Under the pieces are notes generated by a model, which saw only the letters and a program-made list of their open reading frames with translations, searched no databases and was not told the DNA's origin. Position numbers and translations under genes: made by a program. A stretch of 64,000 nt of DNA from LZORAL124-50-18 sp051208045 (GTDB lineage: Bacteria; Pseudomonadota; Gammaproteobacteria; Pseudomonadales; Oleiphilaceae): contig JBPJFY010000004.1 in the NCBI GenBank assembly GCA_051208045.1, positions 124,001 through 188,000 of the forward strand. The letters run 5' to 3'. The stretch's first letter is position 1; each line of letters begins with the position of its first letter. Positions 17,718 through 27,661 of this stretch are shown here, in pieces.

Positions 17718-18497
17718 ATGATCACTGTTCACCCTATTCCTGCGTTTAATGACAATTACATCTGGACCATCATAAACCGCGAGCAAGGGTGCTGTGTTGT
17801 GGTTGACCCGGGCGATGCGACGCCTGTTCACGCATTCCTGAAATCCGAAAAACTCAGCCTGGTGGCCATTTTTGTCACTCATCATCATCCTGACCACACA
17901 GGTGGCGTAAGCGCGCTGCAGAGTGCTTTTGATTGCCCCGTATTTGGCGGTTATGAAAGCCGTTATAAAGGGATTACTGCCCCCCTGAAACAAGACGACA
18001 GATTTTCAATGATGGGCTTCGAGTTCAGCATTCTGGAGGTACCCGGCCACACACTGGACCATATCGCCTATTATTGCAGCGACCTGGACGGCCAGGAAGC
18101 GCTGTTTTGTGGCGACACACTGTTCGTGGGGGGCTGTGGGAGACTGTTCGAAGGAGATGCGCCAACCATGTTACATTCCTTGAAAAAAATTGCTTCGTTA
18201 CCGCCATCAACCCGCGTATATTGCACACACGAATACACCTTGAGTAACCTTCGATTTGCGGTAACGATTGAACCGGACAATCAGGATTTAGCTACATTCA
18301 CCTCTGAGTGCGAACAAAAACGACAGCAGGATGTCCCTACCGTGCCATCCACCATTCAAACCGAACTGCGTATCAACCCGTTTCTCAGAACTCAATCAGA
18401 CACGGTAAGAGCCGCTGCAATCGCGCTCAATGACTTGAAATCCCCCACCGAAGAAGAGGTGTTTGCGGCCATTCGTCACGCCAAAGACAATTTTTAG
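17718..18497 (+). CDS. gloB: Hydroxyacylglutathione hydrolase (glyoxalase II)
   Basis: A 259-residue metallo-beta-lactamase-fold enzyme that hydrolyses S-lactoylglutathione to lactate in methylglyoxal detoxification. The metal site motif is THHHPDHTGG, with further ligands in HTLDHI, CGDTLFVGGCGRLFEG and THEYT; the C-terminal NPFLR is the glutathione-site signature. ATG 17718 gives the typical MITVHPIPAFNDNYIW start; the upstream in-frame ATG 17706 is less likely. Confidence 0.96.
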   Translation: MITVHPIPAFNDNYIWTIINREQGCCVVVDPGDATPVHAFLKSEKLSLVAIFVTHHHPDHTGGVSALQSAFDCPVFGGYESRYKGITAPLKQDDRFSMMGFEFSILEVPGHTLDHIAYYCSDLDGQEALFCGDTLFVGGCGRLFEGDAPTMLHSLKKIASLPPSTRVYCTHEYTLSNLRFAVTIEPDNQDLATFTSECEQKRQQDVPTVPSTIQTELRINPFLRTQSDTVRAAAIALNDLKSPTEEEVFAAIRHAKDNF

Positions 18498-18534
18498 GGG
18501 TGCCCTGCAACAAAGCACAAAGTTGCAACACCCC
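18497..18534 (+). terminator. Two-part hairpin after gloB (no T-run)
   Basis: GGGGTG (18497-18502) pairs with CACCCC (18529-18534), and inside it GCAAC pairs with GTTGC. The outer stem starts at the gloB stop codon. No T-run follows, so it is only a possible terminator or 3' stabiliser between gloB and mltD. Confidence 0.45.
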
Positions 18535-18584
18535 CGTTCACTCATTACACTGGCTCCCCTATTGAAGTCACTGAAGCTGTTATC

Positions 18585-20339
18585 ATGCCGTTTATTTTCA
18601 GAGCAATCTTGCTGATTGCCGTCACTGTACTCGCGTCCTGCGCAAACCTGGAATCACTTAAACGCCCCTCACTGACGGATATTTTCAGTGCCGAATCTAC
18701 AGACGGCACAGACACGGCATCAGATGCGTCTTCGCCAGCGAAAGCCGATACCACGTTGACCGGTTCCCCAGAGGCACCGGATGTGGTGGGCCCAACAGTG
18801 AGCGCACCGGCAGACTCTGCAAATCCAAACGACCGAACTCTGCGCCCGGAAGACATCACCGCCACTGACCCCCTCAATGCGCTGGATGAAAATCTGCTCG
18901 AAGAAGCAATCGTAGAAGAAACTGACCTGCTCAGCCGGATACGCGCTGGATTTCAACTGGACCTGGATCAAAACCAGCCGGAAATTGAACAACACGCTCG
19001 CTGGTACGCAAAAAACCAAACCTACCTTGATCGTGTCTTTGCTCGATCCGAGAAGTACCTGTTTCACATTGTGGAAGAAGTCGAACGCCGTAATATGCCG
19101 TTGGAAATCGCTCTTCTTCCCGTCGTCGAAAGCGCTTTTGACCCCTTTGCCTACAGCCACGGGCGAGCAGCCGGACTTTGGCAGTTCATCCCCAGTACCG
19201 GGAAAATGTATGGCCTTGAGCAAAACTGGTGGTACGACGGACGCCGAGGTGTCATCCGCTCAACCAACGCGGCACTCAGATACCTGGGTTATTTGAGCGA
19301 AATGTTCGACGGAAACTGGCAGCACGCGCTGGCATCCTACAATGCCGGCGAAGGTACCGTACTCAGAGCCATTAAAAAGAACAAAAAAAGCGGAAAGGAG
19401 ACCGATTTTTGGTCGCTTAAGCTCCCCAAAGAAACCAGCGGATATGTGCCCAAACTCCTTGCCATCGCCCGCATTATTCGCGACCCGCAAGCCTACGGTG
19501 TGCAACTGCCCATAATCGCGAATGAGCCTTATTTTGATGTGGTGGATGTCGGCTCACAAATCGATCTCGCCCAGGCCGCTAAGCTGGCAGAAATCGATAT
19601 CAAAGAACTTTACCAACTCAACCCGGCGTTTAACCGGTGGGCCACCTCCCCGCTTGGACCTCATAATCTCATCGTCCCGCTGGAAAAAGCAGAAATTTTC
19701 CGTGTAAATCTCGCCAACATTCCGGAAGAGCAGCGTTTGTCCTGGCAGCGCTATAAGATCCAATCCGGCGATTCGCTGATTCGTATCTCCAAAAAATTCA
19801 ACACCACTCCGGACGTTATTCGCAGCGTGAACCGATTAAAAGGCAATAATATTCGGGCCGGAAAAACGCTCTTGATTCCTGTTGCGTCCAAACCGTTAAC
19901 TGACTACGACCTGAGTGCAGCCTCCCGATTGGCAAGCAAGCAAAGCCAGGGAGCGTCCGGGACGTCTAAGATCACCTATACCGTGAAGAGCGGCGATAAC
20001 TTTTGGGATATCTCACGAAAATACGGCGTCAGCTATCGGAAACTGGCAAAGTGGAACGGTATGGCCCCCACCGACCCGCTCAAGCCCGGCCAAACACTGG
20101 TCATCTGGAGCAAGAAGTCAGCCGGTTCACTCACCACCCTCGCGAAGTCGGAAGAAGGTCGCGGGCTGGTTCGCAAGGTCAGGTACAACGTACGATCCGG
20201 TGACTCTCTGGCCCGTATTGCTGGCAAGTTTCGAGTAAAAGTCAAAGACATTGTGAGCTGGAACAACATCAACCCCAGAAGCTACCTGCAACCGGGGCAA
20301 CGTTTGACGCTGTATGTGGACATCACCTCAGTGAATTAA
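18585..20339 (+). CDS. mltD: Membrane-bound lytic murein transglycosylase D
   Basis: A 584-residue lipoprotein that cleaves peptidoglycan to anhydromuropeptides. The signal ends in lipobox LASC (Cys about residue 19). A linker rich in Ser, Asp and Pro is followed by a family 23 transglycosylase domain with the catalytic Glu in PVVESAFDPFAYS and the GLWQFIPSTG and SYNAGEG motifs. Three LysM repeats follow at about 394-437, 464-508 and 530-575 (YKIQSGDSL, YTVKSGDNF and YNVRSGDSL), which bind peptidoglycan. Confidence 0.96.
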   Translation: MPFIFRAILLIAVTVLASCANLESLKRPSLTDIFSAESTDGTDTASDASSPAKADTTLTGSPEAPDVVGPTVSAPADSANPNDRTLRPEDITATDPLNALDENLLEEAIVEETDLLSRIRAGFQLDLDQNQPEIEQHARWYAKNQTYLDRVFARSEKYLFHIVEEVERRNMPLEIALLPVVESAFDPFAYSHGRAAGLWQFIPSTGKMYGLEQNWWYDGRRGVIRSTNAALRYLGYLSEMFDGNWQHALASYNAGEGTVLRAIKKNKKSGKETDFWSLKLPKETSGYVPKLLAIARIIRDPQAYGVQLPIIANEPYFDVVDVGSQIDLAQAAKLAEIDIKELYQLNPAFNRWATSPLGPHNLIVPLEKAEIFRVNLANIPEEQRLSWQRYKIQSGDSLIRISKKFNTTPDVIRSVNRLKGNNIRAGKTLLIPVASKPLTDYDLSAASRLASKQSQGASGTSKITYTVKSGDNFWDISRKYGVSYRKLAKWNGMAPTDPLKPGQTLVIWSKKSAGSLTTLAKSEEGRGLVRKVRYNVRSGDSLARIAGKFRVKVKDIVSWNNINPRSYLQPGQRLTLYVDITSVN

Positions 20340-20342
20340 CCT

Positions 20343-20381
20343 CTCAGCCAGCAAAGCGCTCTCATCGCTTTGCTGGCTGAG
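20343..20381. terminator. 16-bp perfect hairpin spanning the HDOD stop codon
   Basis: CTCAGCCAGCAAAGCG (20343-20358) is the exact inverted repeat of 20366-20381, with a 7-base loop that contains the HDOD gene stop codon (20362-20364, minus strand). It ends mltD and the HDOD gene at once. No T-run lies on either side. Confidence 0.75.
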
Positions 20382-21813
20382 TACTCCGGTTAGCAATCAC
20401 AGCAAGGCAGACGTTTGCCTGCTGCGAAAAATGGGAGAAACCGCTCTCGTAATTGTCATCGAGGGAGCGCTGACTGTCTCCCATGTCACCATAGAGCACT
20501 CCCACGCGTTTATCACCTACTGCCAGCGGAGCTATCAGGAATTCCTGCACTCCGGCCAGTTTAGTCAGTTCAGAGGGTACCAACTTTACCAGTTCGGATT
20601 TTCGGTGAATCTTGAGGGGTTCACCCCCTTGGAAAATAGCATAGAAAAAATTCGAGCCGGAATTGTCATAGGTAAATCGAAACTTGTTCTTCCAGGTGGC
20701 GGTTTGCTCACCCAGTACATGTTTGGCTTCCAGGTATTCACGATTGCGATCGAAGATCGCCATGGCAACCCGCTCCAGGCCCACTCCATGGTGAAGCCCT
20801 TCCAAAATGGATTGAAACACCGTGTTCATGTCACACCCGGACATGATCATGGAGTTCAAATCCTTCGTAATTTCCAACTGGCGCGCTTTACTGGGCTTAA
20901 GCAACTCCAACGATTCGTCGATATCAATCGAACGCGGTGCCTTGTCGGTGCTGGGCATTTGCGCCACTAAGGCTTTATTGCCATATCTCACCGCTATTTC
21001 CCTGGCCTCCTTCGCCCCGGCAATTACATCATCTGCAACTTCACGGGCACTCTGTCCGGTTTCATTGGCAAGTTCTTTTTGTACCATCTGAAACGCGGAA
21101 GAATTCCACCCCTTTCTTGCCGCCAGACTGATACGCTCCCCCCAGATAATGGCTTTTGATTGTCCGGAGGGCTCTTGCCCGGGTTGCAGCACTTCCAGCA
21201 ACAGCTTGCCCAGATTCCAGCGCTTGGTGATACTGATGGCCAAGCGGGTGAACGACACGCCAATGTATTTTTCTGCCAGACGGTCCTTGTCTTTTCGAGT
21301 GAGGTCGAGCGTGTATTGGTCCGACAGTTCGTGCACGTTGGTGGCAGGCGTTGAAAGCACAATAAGCTCCGCCAGGTTTAACAGCATGGCACTCACGAAA
21401 ACCTCTTCACGTGTTTTGGCGCGCGCCTTCCGACAAAGATTGCGCGCCTGAACAGCCGCATGGGTGGTTTGTGCGATCACTTCGACCAACTCAGTGGGCG
21501 GGTTGCTCTTTAACAGCACCTCAAGCATTTTAATGGAAATACAGATCGACTTGATGGTATCAAAACCAATTTGAAATATGGCGCGACTGATGGTGGTGAT
21601 CGCAATGTGTTGTGGGTTGAAGTGGATACTGTTGGCCACACGTATTACCTGTGCAGAAAGCGAACTGTCTTTGAGAATAACCTCAGCCAATTCCGCCGCA
21701 GAACTTTCATCTGAGGAAGTCAGATCATTCAACTTCCTGACGACTGCGGCCAACCCCATCCCTTTATTCTTTTCAAACTCAGTAAGCCAGGCTTCTAAAC
21801 CACGAATTTCCAC
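20362..21813 (-). CDS. HDOD and GAF domain signalling protein
   Basis: A 483-residue cytoplasmic protein. Residues of about 20-210 form an HDOD domain, a catalytically dead HD-like output domain (LAEVILKDSSLSAQVIRVANS then a degenerate HD core), and the region from about 320 to 480 looks like a GAF sensor (GVGLERVAMAIFDRNREYL). Such proteins link chemosensory or second-messenger input to motility and biofilm control. It interrupts the Pseudomonas-like mltD-to-transporter order. The last codons are folded into the bidirectional hairpin at 20343. Confidence 0.88.
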   Translation of the reverse strand: MEIRGLEAWLTEFEKNKGMGLAAVVRKLNDLTSSDESSAAELAEVILKDSSLSAQVIRVANSIHFNPQHIAITTISRAIFQIGFDTIKSICISIKMLEVLLKSNPPTELVEVIAQTTHAAVQARNLCRKARAKTREEVFVSAMLLNLAELIVLSTPATNVHELSDQYTLDLTRKDKDRLAEKYIGVSFTRLAISITKRWNLGKLLLEVLQPGQEPSGQSKAIIWGERISLAARKGWNSSAFQMVQKELANETGQSAREVADDVIAGAKEAREIAVRYGNKALVAQMPSTDKAPRSIDIDESLELLKPSKARQLEITKDLNSMIMSGCDMNTVFQSILEGLHHGVGLERVAMAIFDRNREYLEAKHVLGEQTATWKNKFRFTYDNSGSNFFYAIFQGGEPLKIHRKSELVKLVPSELTKLAGVQEFLIAPLAVGDKRVGVLYGDMGDSQRSLDDNYESGFSHFSQQANVCLAVIANRSTQPAKR

Positions 21814-21964
21814 ACCATTGCCTTTTATTTTAATCTGCCTATCTTAAGTGTAGAAACCTCGGGCCAGACAACAAGTTTTCCAGGGAAATTGCGGGTTTTT
21901 AATTTGCCATTTCACGTAAGTTCGGGCTCAATACAGCCAAACACAATAAAAATGGGGCATTACG

Positions 21965-23815
21965 TTGATTACAATTTGTTCAACTTCATTCAGGTCGTAC
22001 ACTTTCCAACCCGTTTACGCCGCCGCAACGTTCCTTGTTCTGTTAATGACAATCGGCATGGCCGCAGAGGTTTCTGCGGGCGACAAGGTGCATGGATTTG
22101 CCATGCACGGCCAACCCAAATACCCTGCCGATTTTACGCATTATGACTACGTTAATCCGGATGCGCCGAAAGGCGGTACCGTCAAGCTTAGCGTGGTAAG
22201 CCGAGGCAGCGGATTCGACAGTTTTAATCCCTATATTACCAAGGGCGATCCAGCCTCCGGTTTAGGGTTGATGTATGACACCTTGACCAAACGTTCAGAC
22301 GATGAGGCCTTCTCCCGCTACGGGCTTGTCGCAGAATACATGGAAGTCCCTGAAGACCGTTCCTGGACAACTTTTTATCTGAACCCTAAGGCTCGTTTCA
22401 GTGATGGCAAACCGATCACGGCAGAAGATGTGAAATTCAGTTTCGACACACTGAGAGAAAAAGGCACACCCCTCATGGCCTCTTACTGGGCAGACGTCAC
22501 TGAGGTAAAGATTCTAAACCCGCACACGATAAAATTTATTTTTAAAAACGATCAAAACAGAGAGCTACCGTTAATTCTTGGAGAGTTCCCTGTGCTGCCA
22601 AAACACTATTGGCAAGATAAGGATTTCGCCAAATCTTCGCTGGAGATTCCTGTCGTCAGTGGTGCATATCGCATCAAAACATTTGACACTGGCAGAAGCA
22701 TCACCTTCGAGCGCATTAAAGACTACTGGGGAGCAAACCTGCCGGTAAACAAAGGATTCTATAACTTTGATGAGATCAGCTACGAATATTATCTGGATGA
22801 TACCGTCGCCCTGGAAGCATTCAAAGCCGGCGAATATGACTTCCGACAAGAGAATACGTCAAAAAATTGGGCCACCGCATATACGGGCAAAGCCTTTGAC
22901 GACGGCACTTTGATAAAAGAAGCCATTCCCAACAACAATCCTACCGGTATGCAAGCCTTTCTTTTCAATACTCGAAAGGAGATCTTTGGTGATGCCAGAG
23001 TGAGAGAGGCGTTGGGGTTTGCATTTGACTTTGAGTGGACTAACAAGAACCTTTTTTACGGCGCGTATACGCGCACTCATAGCTACTTCTCTAATTCAGA
23101 ATTGGCAGCTTCCGGACTCCCCCAGGGAGAGGAGCTCGCCATTCTGACCAAATTCAAAGACAAGCTCCCCCCGGACGTATTTACGAAGCCGTTCCAGCCC
23201 CCGAAAACCAATGGTGACGGCAACATGCGAAAAAACCTGCGCGCGGCTATCAACCTGATGCGCGAGGCCGGTTGGGTCATTAAAAATGGCCAAATGATCA
23301 ACCAGAAAACCGGCGCGCCGCTCACTTTTGAAATTATGCTGATATCCAAGAACTTTGAACGCATTGTCGAGCCATTTATTAAGAATCTGGAAAAAATGGG
23401 GGTACGCGTCACCATGCGGCTTGTGGACTCCTCCCAGTACATTAATCGCTTCAGAAGCTTTGATTTCGATATGATTGTGTACACGATCCAGCAATCCAAC
23501 TCACCCGGAAACGAACAGTTCGATTTCTGGCACAGCAGTGTGGCAAATACGGAAGGAAGTCGAAATTTAATTGGCATCCAAAACCCCGTAGTGGACGACC
23601 TGATTGATCTGGTCATCACGGCAAAAGACCGAGAGCAGCTTATTCAGCGAACACGGGCACTGGATCGAGTGTTGCTCTGGAATCATTACGTCATTCCCCA
23701 GTGGCACCAGAATGCGTATCGCGTGGCACACACCAGCCAGTTAAAACGTCCTGCCGTATCCCCAAAATACGATCTGGGCTTTGAAACCTGGTGGCATGAG
23801 AAAGCTACCCAGTAG
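21965..23815 (+). CDS. Peptide ABC transporter substrate-binding protein (YejA/Npp type)
   Basis: A 616-residue periplasmic family 5 solute-binding protein. A hydrophobic signal segment (AATFLVLLMTIGMAAEVSAG) precedes HGFAMHGQPKYPADF, and NPDAPKGGTVKLSVV is typical of the YejA/MppA-like branch. The start is uncertain: the frame opens at TTG 21965 and no better in-frame ATG gives a full signal. Related systems import oligopeptides, including peptide-nucleotide antibiotics in Pseudomonas and microcin C in E. coli. It heads an operon with two permeases and an ATPase. Confidence 0.9.
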   Translation: MITICSTSFRSYTFQPVYAAATFLVLLMTIGMAAEVSAGDKVHGFAMHGQPKYPADFTHYDYVNPDAPKGGTVKLSVVSRGSGFDSFNPYITKGDPASGLGLMYDTLTKRSDDEAFSRYGLVAEYMEVPEDRSWTTFYLNPKARFSDGKPITAEDVKFSFDTLREKGTPLMASYWADVTEVKILNPHTIKFIFKNDQNRELPLILGEFPVLPKHYWQDKDFAKSSLEIPVVSGAYRIKTFDTGRSITFERIKDYWGANLPVNKGFYNFDEISYEYYLDDTVALEAFKAGEYDFRQENTSKNWATAYTGKAFDDGTLIKEAIPNNNPTGMQAFLFNTRKEIFGDARVREALGFAFDFEWTNKNLFYGAYTRTHSYFSNSELAASGLPQGEELAILTKFKDKLPPDVFTKPFQPPKTNGDGNMRKNLRAAINLMREAGWVIKNGQMINQKTGAPLTFEIMLISKNFERIVEPFIKNLEKMGVRVTMRLVDSSQYINRFRSFDFDMIVYTIQQSNSPGNEQFDFWHSSVANTEGSRNLIGIQNPVVDDLIDLVITAKDREQLIQRTRALDRVLLWNHYVIPQWHQNAYRVAHTSQLKRPAVSPKYDLGFETWWHEKATQ

Positions 23816-23830
23816 GACGCAATCCCAATC

Positions 23831-24913
23831 ATGCTGACCTACCTTCTGAGACGCCTGCTGCTGATCATTCCCACATTGATCGGCATCATGCTGATCAATT
23901 TCGTGATAATTCAGGCTGCGCCCGGCGGGCCTGTTGAGCAAGCTCTGGCCCAACTGGAAGGGATGGATACCGGTATCGCCGGCCGGCTTGGAGGTGGCGG
24001 AGACGGTGCAGGCACCAGCTCTTCAGAATCAGACTATCGCGGTTCACAAGGGCTCGACCAGGCGTTGGTCGAAAAAATCAAAAAGCAATATGGCTTTGAT
24101 CGACCTGCCCATGAGCGCTTTTTCCTGATGCTAAAAAACTACGCAACATTTAACTTTGGCGACAGTTTTTTCCGGGATCGCAGTGTCGTTGACCTGATTA
24201 TCGACAAATTGCCAGTGTCCATTTCTCTCGGCCTCTGGTCTACACTGATTATCTACTTTATTTCCATCCCCCTTGGCGTGCGAAAAGCGGTATCCGATGG
24301 CAGCCGATTTGACGTTTGGACCAGCACCGTCATCGTGATTGGCTACGCCATTCCGGGATTTCTGTTCGCCATTCTGCTCATAGTTCTGTTTGCCGGCGGC
24401 TCCTATTGGGATCTGTTTCCGCTCAGAGGGCTCACCTCCAGCAACTTCGAAGAATTAAGTCTAGTTGGGAAAATCTCAGACTACTTCTGGCATCTTATTT
24501 TGCCGGTCTCCGCAATTGTGATCAGCGGTTTTGCCACACTGACCATGCTGACAAAAAATTCTTTTCTGGATGAAATCAACAAGCAATACGTCATCACAGC
24601 CCGCGCGAAGGGCCTGGAAGAAAACCGGATTCTGTATGGGCACATATTCCGTAATGCCATGCTCATCGTTATTGCCGGTATGCCCGGCGTGCTGATCGGT
24701 ATATTTTTTACTGGTTCATTTCTCATTGAAGTCATCTTTTCTCTGGATGGATTGGGGCTACTCAGTTTTGAGTCCACGATAAACAGGGACTACCCCGTCA
24801 TTTTTGGGTCGTTGTTTATTTTCACACTGGTTGGCTTATTACTGAAAATAATCAGTGATGTCACCTATATCCTGGTGGACCCTCGCATCGATTTTGAAAG
24901 CAGGGAGGGATAG
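23831..24913 (+). CDS. Peptide ABC transporter permease (YejB type)
   Basis: A 360-residue inner-membrane protein with the first helix right at the start (MLTYLLRRLLLIIPTLIGIM) and a periplasmic insert after it, as in YejB. The conserved EAA loop is in ITARAKGLEENRILYGHIFRNA, which docks on the ATPase. It follows the binding protein after 15 bases and precedes the second permease by 7. Confidence 0.93.
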   Translation: MLTYLLRRLLLIIPTLIGIMLINFVIIQAAPGGPVEQALAQLEGMDTGIAGRLGGGGDGAGTSSSESDYRGSQGLDQALVEKIKKQYGFDRPAHERFFLMLKNYATFNFGDSFFRDRSVVDLIIDKLPVSISLGLWSTLIIYFISIPLGVRKAVSDGSRFDVWTSTVIVIGYAIPGFLFAILLIVLFAGGSYWDLFPLRGLTSSNFEELSLVGKISDYFWHLILPVSAIVISGFATLTMLTKNSFLDEINKQYVITARAKGLEENRILYGHIFRNAMLIVIAGMPGVLIGIFFTGSFLIEVIFSLDGLGLLSFESTINRDYPVIFGSLFIFTLVGLLLKIISDVTYILVDPRIDFESREG

Positions 24914-24920
24914 CAGTACG

Positions 24921-25937
24921 ATGAATCCCATTAATGAAAGACGCCTTCAAAATTTTAAAAACAACCGACGCGGCTGGTGGTCTTTGTGGATTTTTTCCCT
25001 GATCTTCTTCATCACGCTTTTCTCAGAACTGATTGCCAACGACAAACCGTTGATGGTGAGTTACGACGGTGCCTGGTTCTATCCTTTTCTACAAGCGTAT
25101 CCGGAAACCACTTTTGGTGGCGAATTCGCAACCGAAGCGGATTACCGGGATGCCTATGTGAGCGGGCTGATCAATGAAAAAGGCTGGATACTCTGGCCAC
25201 CGATTCCGTACAGTTATGACACGATAAATTACAACCTGACTGTGCCAGCCCCCTCTCCGCCTGATGCGGAAAACTGGCTGGGTACGGATGATCGGGGGCG
25301 CGATGTCGCGGCACGCACGCTCTATGGCTTCCGAATTTCTGTGCTCTTTGGTCTGACGCTCACGCTGTTCAGCTCCGTCGTGGGTGTCATCGCAGGTGCC
25401 ATTCAGGGCTTTTACGGGGGTAAGATTGACCTGTTAGGACAGCGATTCATCGAAATCTGGTCAGGACTCCCCGTGCTTTACTTGCTCATCATTCTGGCAA
25501 GTTTGGTTCAACCAAACTTTTGGTGGCTGCTGGGCATCATGCTGCTGTTCAGCTGGATGACACTTGTGGATGTTGTGCGGGCAGAATTTCTTCGTGCCCG
25601 CAATTTTGAGTATGTTCGCGCTGCGCGCAGCCTGGGATTGAGCAATCGAGGGATCATGTTCAAACACATGCTGCCTAATGCCATGGTCGCCACTCTGACA
25701 TTCATGCCATTTATCCTGACCGGGTCCATTACCACCCTCACCGCGCTGGACTTTTTGGGCTTCGGCCTGCCGCCTGGTTCGCCGTCACTCGGCGAGCTCA
25801 TTGCTCAAGGCAAAGCAAACCTTCAAGCGCCCTGGCTGGGCATTACCGCGTTCATTGTGCTTTCCGTGATGCTCACGCTACTGGTGTTTATTGGTGAAGC
25901 CGTCCGCGATGCGTTTGACCCAAGAAAGGGACTGTGA
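24921..25937 (+). CDS. Peptide ABC transporter permease (YejE type)
   Basis: A 338-residue inner-membrane permease. After an N-terminal helix comes a long periplasmic loop and then the core helices; the EAA loop is VRAARSLGLSNRGIMFKHMLP. ATG 24921 is chosen because GGGAGGG lies about 12 bases upstream; the longer frame from 24855 overlaps the previous permease. It pairs with the YejB-like protein as a heterodimeric channel. Confidence 0.93.
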   Translation: MNPINERRLQNFKNNRRGWWSLWIFSLIFFITLFSELIANDKPLMVSYDGAWFYPFLQAYPETTFGGEFATEADYRDAYVSGLINEKGWILWPPIPYSYDTINYNLTVPAPSPPDAENWLGTDDRGRDVAARTLYGFRISVLFGLTLTLFSSVVGVIAGAIQGFYGGKIDLLGQRFIEIWSGLPVLYLLIILASLVQPNFWWLLGIMLLFSWMTLVDVVRAEFLRARNFEYVRAARSLGLSNRGIMFKHMLPNAMVATLTFMPFILTGSITTLTALDFLGFGLPPGSPSLGELIAQGKANLQAPWLGITAFIVLSVMLTLLVFIGEAVRDAFDPRKGL

Positions 25938-25944
25938 CAAATTC

Positions 25945-27651
25945 ATGACGAACACGACACCCCTAGAAATTACACGCTCCATGACTGCAGACCGATGTCA
26001 AGAGAACTCAGGCGAAGAGCACTCAGGCGAGCACGTATTGGAGGTCCGAGACTTAAGCGTTTCTTTCCGACACAAAGATGGGGATCGCCATATCGTTCGC
26101 AACATCCACTTTTCCATACCCCGTGGCCGAACGGTCGCACTTGTTGGCGAAAGCGGTTCAGGGAAATCGCTGTCTGCGCTATCGATTCTCAAGCTGCTCC
26201 CCTACCCAAAGGCATTCCACCCATCCGGGCAGGTGCTCTTTCACGGACAGAACATTCTGGATTATGACGACAAAACCATTCGGCAGCTCCGAGGTCATAA
26301 AATCAGTATAATTTTTCAGGAGCCCATGACGTCCCTCAATCCGCTCCATACCATTTATAAGCAAATCAGTGAAACGCTTTTACTGCATAAAGGCCTGAAA
26401 GGAAGCGATGCCCGTAAACGAACGCTTGAGCTTCTGGAGCTCGTGGGTATCCCCGAGGCGGAAAAGCGCCTCAACAGTTATCCGCACGAATTATCGGGAG
26501 GGCAAAAGCAGCGCGTGATGATTGCGATGGCACTGGCAAATGAGCCTGAGCTGTTGATCGCCGACGAGCCCACCACTGCGCTGGATGTCACGGTTCAGAA
26601 ACAAGTACTGGAACTGCTTCAGGAGCTGCAGACCAAACTCGGCATGGCAGTCCTGCTCATCACACATGATTTGAACGTCGTTCGCCATTATGCTCACGCT
26701 GTGTATGTCATGCAACAGGGGCGCGTGGTCGAAAGCGGGCCCACCGAGCAGGTGTTTAGCACGCCACAGCACCACTACACAGAAATGTTACTGAATGCGG
26801 AACCACAAGGTACCCCAGAGCCCGTGTGTGCCGAAGGTGCGCCGCTTCTCTCAGTCACGGATTTGCGTGTCTGGTTCCCGTTAAAAAAGAACTTTTGGGG
26901 GCGACCCACGGAGTTTGTAAAAGCCGTTCAGAATCTCTCCCTCACCGTTTATCCGGGTGAGACCCTCGGAATTGTCGGAGAAAGTGGCTCGGGAAAAACC
27001 ACACTCGGACTCGCCATACTGAAACTCCTGGACTGCCAGGGGACGGTCTTGTTTGATCAACAGGCGATACAGGCGCTTGACCAAGCCGACTTTCGGCCAC
27101 TCAGGAAACAAATGCAGATCGTCTTCCAGGATCCCTATGGGAGTCTCAGCCCGCGCATGTCCGTGAGCCAGATCGTCGCTGAGGGTCTTGAAATTCATCA
27201 GTCAGGGGATGCAGAAACACGGGAGCGAGCCGTTATCCAGGCTTTGGAAGATGTTGGTCTCCAGCCAGAGGACAGGCACCGCTACCCCCATGAGTTCTCC
27301 GGCGGACAGCGACAGAGGATCTCGATTGCCAGAGCCCTCGTCCTTAAACCCAGGCTGATCATTCTGGATGAACCCACCTCAGCACTCGACCGAACGGTGC
27401 AAAAGCAGGTCATTGAACTGTTGAGGACCATTCAGAAAAAGTACCATATCAGCTATCTGTTTATCAGCCACGATCTAGCCGTCGTTAAAGCGCTCAGTCA
27501 TCGAGTGATGGTGATGAAATCCGGACACGTTATTGAAAGTGGCGATACGCACACCATCTTTACGTGTCCACAAACGGACTATACTCGAACGCTGATGGAA
27601 GCTGCGATGATCAGCACTAACAACCAGCCATCACGTTCGACAGCACACTGA
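25945..27651 (+). CDS. Peptide ABC transporter duplicated ATPase (YejF type)
   Basis: A 568-residue protein with two ABC ATPase domains in tandem. The first has Walker A GESGSGKS and signature LSGGQKQR; the second has GESGSGKT and FSGGQRQR, each with its Walker B Asp-Glu. Both domains appear catalytically complete. It starts 7 bases after the YejE stop and ends 10 bases before fabI, so fabI may be cotranscribed, as in Pseudomonas. Confidence 0.94.
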   Translation: MTNTTPLEITRSMTADRCQENSGEEHSGEHVLEVRDLSVSFRHKDGDRHIVRNIHFSIPRGRTVALVGESGSGKSLSALSILKLLPYPKAFHPSGQVLFHGQNILDYDDKTIRQLRGHKISIIFQEPMTSLNPLHTIYKQISETLLLHKGLKGSDARKRTLELLELVGIPEAEKRLNSYPHELSGGQKQRVMIAMALANEPELLIADEPTTALDVTVQKQVLELLQELQTKLGMAVLLITHDLNVVRHYAHAVYVMQQGRVVESGPTEQVFSTPQHHYTEMLLNAEPQGTPEPVCAEGAPLLSVTDLRVWFPLKKNFWGRPTEFVKAVQNLSLTVYPGETLGIVGESGSGKTTLGLAILKLLDCQGTVLFDQQAIQALDQADFRPLRKQMQIVFQDPYGSLSPRMSVSQIVAEGLEIHQSGDAETRERAVIQALEDVGLQPEDRHRYPHEFSGGQRQRISIARALVLKPRLIILDEPTSALDRTVQKQVIELLRTIQKKYHISYLFISHDLAVVKALSHRVMVMKSGHVIESGDTHTIFTCPQTDYTRTLMEAAMISTNNQPSRSTAH

Positions 27652-27661
27652 GGATCCCTCT

